DNA from: Pseudaminobacter soli (ex Li et al. 2025) | GTDB taxonomy: Bacteria > Pseudomonadota > Alphaproteobacteria > Rhizobiales > Rhizobiaceae | Direction of reading: 5' to 3' | Length of the DNA stretch: 45,606 bases | Assembly: GCF_003012705.1 (NCBI RefSeq) | Contig: NZ_PXYL01000028.1 | Coordinates: forward strand, 1-45,606 | Shown: piece by piece, positions 43,518 through 45,606 of the stretch | How positions within the stretch are numbered: position 1 is the first letter of the stretch | Layout of the letters: each line of letters begins with the position of its first letter | Position numbers and translations under genes: made by a program | The notes under the pieces: generated by a model | What the model was told of the DNA's origin: nothing | Database searches by the model: none | Seen by the model: the letters and a program-made list of their open reading frames with translations, nothing else

Positions 43518-44441
43518 TCAGCGCTGCTTGAACTCAGCGGCATGGAGCTTTACGAAGTCGCGCATGTTCGTCGGTACTTCGCCGGTGAGCTTGCAGATGG
43601 TGTCCGTCATGCGGTCGTAACGCCCCTGCCTGGTCAACTCGGCCATGGCCGAGAGATGCCTGACGACGTGTTCAGGAAACCGCGCCTGACGAAGGCCTTC
43701 GCCCCACGCCGGGAGCGGGACGTCGCGATATCGGATGGGCCTGCCAAGCGCCTCGGAGAAGACGCGCGCATAGTGGTCCAGATCGGCCGATTCTGGCCCC
43801 GTCAGATCGTAGATTTGCCCGATATGCGGTCGGGGGTCGTCGAGGATCACTGCTACCGCACGCGCCACGTCGACCGCCGAGATCGGCGAGGTCTTACCGC
43901 CGCCCATGGGCAGCGCCAACTCGTCGGAGGCCCGTACGCCGGGGGCGGCGAGTTGAAGAAAGAAGCCCTCGAGGAAGACTGTCGGCCGCACCGTGACGAC
44001 CGGCAGTCCTGACCAGGACAGAGCCTGCTCCGCCAGCCAGTGCAGCTTGTGTTGCGGGCTATCGGTGGTCTCGCTGATGCTCATTTGCGTGACTGTCATC
44101 TGCGACATGTTCACGAAAGCCTCGACGCCGTGGTGGCGCGCCACCGCGGCGGTGTTGATCGTGGCCTCCAGGTAGGCGGCCGAGACAGACATTCCGAAAT
44201 AGATGCGCGCGCAACCTTCGATGGCGCGGTGCATCGAGGCGAGGTCCGTCAGGTCGCCCTCTACGACCTCTGCGCCGAGCCGCCGTAGGGCTTCGGCGCG
44301 CTCGTCCTCACGCCGAACCAAGGCGCGCACCTTGTGCCCCCTTGCGAGCAGGAATTTGGTGAGGTTGCGGCCGATGCCGCCCACAGCGCCGGCTGCTCCG
44401 GCCACGAGGATCGGGTTGTCGTGTTTATGTTTCGTCGTCAT
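43518..44441 (-). CDS. NmrA-like NAD(P)-binding protein
   Basis: 307 residues from ATG 44441 (ATG 44453 is an alternative). It has an atypical Rossmann domain with GAAGAVGGIGRN as the dinucleotide loop, followed by ARGHKVRALVRRED and VVEGDLTDLASM. FVNMSQMT replaces the usual SDR Ser/Tyr/Lys region. NmrA-type proteins either reduce quinones (QorB-like) or sense NADP(H) without catalysis. It is convergent with the reductase/MBL remnant, so not co-transcribed with it. Confidence 0.9.
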   Translation of the reverse strand: MTTKHKHDNPILVAGAAGAVGGIGRNLTKFLLARGHKVRALVRREDERAEALRRLGAEVVEGDLTDLASMHRAIEGCARIYFGMSVSAAYLEATINTAAVARHHGVEAFVNMSQMTVTQMSISETTDSPQHKLHWLAEQALSWSGLPVVTVRPTVFLEGFFLQLAAPGVRASDELALPMGGGKTSPISAVDVARAVAVILDDPRPHIGQIYDLTGPESADLDHYARVFSEALGRPIRYRDVPLPAWGEGLRQARFPEHVVRHLSAMAELTRQGRYDRMTDTICKLTGEVPTNMRDFVKLHAAEFKQR

Positions 44442-44453
44442 GTCGCTCACCAT

Positions 44454-45054
44454 GGGTTACGTTCAAAAGACGAACTGGCGACGCGGCGCGCGCGCCGGCG
44501 GCGCGTCACGGACGGTATGTAGGGTTCCCCCGCCGTTTTGCTTTTCGGCCGCAACCCTCATAGGATAGTTCGCTGCATCTGCTCGCGTCCGTTGTCTGGC
44601 GCGACCTCTCCCTTGGCGTTAAGACCAGCAATGTCCGCTTCTGGAGGGACCGGCGGAATAGCCGACATGGTGCGCATTGCTGTCAGGCAGCAAAGGGGCC
44701 GTTACCGGACCGGCGGCTTCTGGCGCGCGTATCGCGACAACAGACATTCAGCGAGTCTCCGGCGCGCGCCAGAGAGATATGAACACCGACCCCGGTGGAC
44801 TGGGAGCGGCCTGTGGCTGGATGATTTCCTGGAGGAGCGTTCACCGAGCTTCGCCCGCCCCAAAGCGCGCGTAGGCACTGATCCCGCTCCTCAGTTCGTC
44901 GGTGCGTCTCTCCGAGCATCACGACGCCAATCAAGTCACCACGCCCTTGTTGCCTGCGATCGAATTGATCCGCCGCCCGGGAACTACGGTGCTGACCGCG
45001 GGTTTGCTTGGGTCGCATCCACGCGTCGGATCACAGCGAGGAAGGAACTCCGAG
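44454..45054. other. 600-bp gap with no gene recognised
   Basis: The stretch holds the promoter side of the NmrA-like gene and of the small gene at 45055. Near 44628-44700 there are pieces similar to the debris elsewhere (TGTCCGCTTCTGG, TCAGGCAGCAAAGG). The ORFs present are arginine-rich shadow frames. Confidence 0.35.
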
Positions 45055-45309
45055 ATGATCATGAGAGTTGTGACTGCGTTTGCGCTGACGATAGCTCTGA
45101 TGACCTCGGCGCTGGCTGCCGGGGTCGGTGGCGGTGCCGCAGGCGGCACGACCGACGACATGGGCAGCAGTAGCGGTGGCACCGCAGGCGGCGCTGATAT
45201 CGGCAGTCCTTCGGGCACTGGCGGTGCCACCGGCGGCGGCAACACCGGGGAGCCCGGGCATCATAAGCACCCCCATCATCACCATCATCATCATCCATCC
45301 GCACACTAG
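45055..45309 (+). CDS. Small secreted Gly-rich protein with a C-terminal His run
   Basis: 84 residues from ATG 45055 (AAGGA eight bases upstream). A signal peptide ends MTSALAAG. The mature protein is almost entirely Gly, Ser, Thr and Ala, then ends HHKHPHHHHHHHPSAH. The His tail should bind Ni, Zn, Cu or Co in the periplasm or outside the cell. The family is unknown to me. A terminator hairpin follows 16 bases after the stop, so it is a single-gene unit. Confidence 0.75.
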   Translation: MIMRVVTAFALTIALMTSALAAGVGGGAAGGTTDDMGSSSGGTAGGADIGSPSGTGGATGGGNTGEPGHHKHPHHHHHHHPSAH

Positions 45310-45324
45310 GCCCCGTTCGGCACT

Positions 45325-45360
45325 GAAACGCCCGCTTCGCAGGATTGCTGCGGACGTTTC
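45325..45360 (+). terminator. Terminator-like hairpin after the His-rich gene
   Basis: GAAACG-C-CCGC (from 45325) pairs with GCGG-A-CGTTTC (to 45360), one mismatch in about 11 pairs. CATTGTTG follows, so the U-run is weak. Confidence 0.55.
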
Positions 45361-45550
45361 CATTGTTGAGATCATGTGGGCGGTTGTGTCCTGAGTCGGC
45401 GCGCGATCACTTCGAACGCGGTGTCCGAGATCCACATCGCGCAGGTTCCGATCAGGCATGCCGAGGCGCAACTCGAAATGCAAAAAAGAGATCGGATGAT
45501 TGGGGCTCCCGTGGCGCTCCCGCTGCGGGGGTGACAGGATTTCAATCTGC

Positions 45551-45591
45551 GGGCAGGCTCCTCAAGCTTAACTGGTCAAGGAGCCCTGCCC
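45551..45591 (+). promoter_or_regulatory. Hairpin hiding the ribosome-binding site of the IS110-type transposase
   Basis: GGGCAGGCTCCT (45551-45562) pairs with AGGAGCCCTGCCC (45579-45591) apart from one bulged base, forming a 12-pair stem that ends directly before ATG 45592. The Shine-Dalgarno AAGGAG (45578-45583) lies mostly in its 3' arm. This would keep translation low when the element is transcribed from outside. Confidence 0.6.
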
Positions 45592-45606
45592 ATGGATCTG
45601 TTCGTC
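45592..45606 (+). CDS. Start of an IS110-family transposase (partial, runs off the window)
   Basis: Only ATG and four codons (MDLFV) are visible. That start is typical of IS110/IS1111-type DEDD transposases, which begin MDLFVGLDVS. The upstream 100 bases have the look of an IS110 left end: non-coding and strongly structured. The identification rests on very little and needs the next few hundred bases. Confidence 0.45.

Noticed and set aside
1-45606. CRISPR arrays, rRNA operons, tRNA genes
   Set aside because: No regularly spaced repeats and no rRNA- or tRNA-like folds were seen on either strand.

Overview
The window is GC-rich and reads like an alphaproteobacterium, most likely Rhizobiales. 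The evidence is indirect: gene style, small secreted Excalibur and nuclease-fold proteins, a GAF-GGDEF-PilZ cyclase, a CGNR protein and rhizobial-type IS remnants. No rRNA, tRNA or CRISPR array was found. Gene starts and functions are read from motifs and memory of families; nothing was searched.

Positions 1-5082 hold the tail of a Gly/Tyr-rich protein, a Tat-exported epoxide hydrolase, and an SDR oxidoreductase divergent from an AraC-type regulator. Positions 5083-15642 form one long minus-strand operon of eleven genes: acetaldehyde dehydrogenase, 4-hydroxy-2-oxovalerate aldolase, a complete branched-chain-type ABC importer, a PLP aminotransferase, an RraA-type aldolase, a 2-oxopent-4-enoate hydratase and an SDR without the usual Tyr/Lys. 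An AraC regulator at 15903 is divergent from it. The set joins amino-acid uptake and transamination to the lower meta-cleavage route, with no ring-cleavage enzyme. It suggests catabolism of an unsaturated or gamma-hydroxy amino acid to pyruvate and acetyl-CoA.

Positions 16836-27258 are a decayed accessory zone: an IS6 transposase scrap, a broken diguanylate cyclase, a GST, a frameshifted tyrosine recombinase, a cassette of three small secreted proteins including a nuclease-fold protein, several uncharacterised genes, a 2.5-kb IS21-family element with ruined istA and intact istB, and another recombinase scrap.

Positions 27259-39277 look like a cell-surface glycan cluster: a GT-C-like membrane protein, a Wzx-like flippase fused to an APH-fold kinase, a POTRA protein with membrane helices in place of a beta-barrel, three translationally coupled GT2 glycosyltransferases and an acyltransferase-3. 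Long AT-rich intergenic regions with palindromes separate the units.

Positions 39278-45606 hold a CGNR regulator divergent from two alpha/beta hydrolases (one lacking its nucleophile serine), a decayed quinone reductase fused in frame to a scrap of an MBL-fold hydrolase, an NmrA-like protein and a small His-rich secreted protein. The window ends at what looks like the left end and first codons of an IS110-family element.
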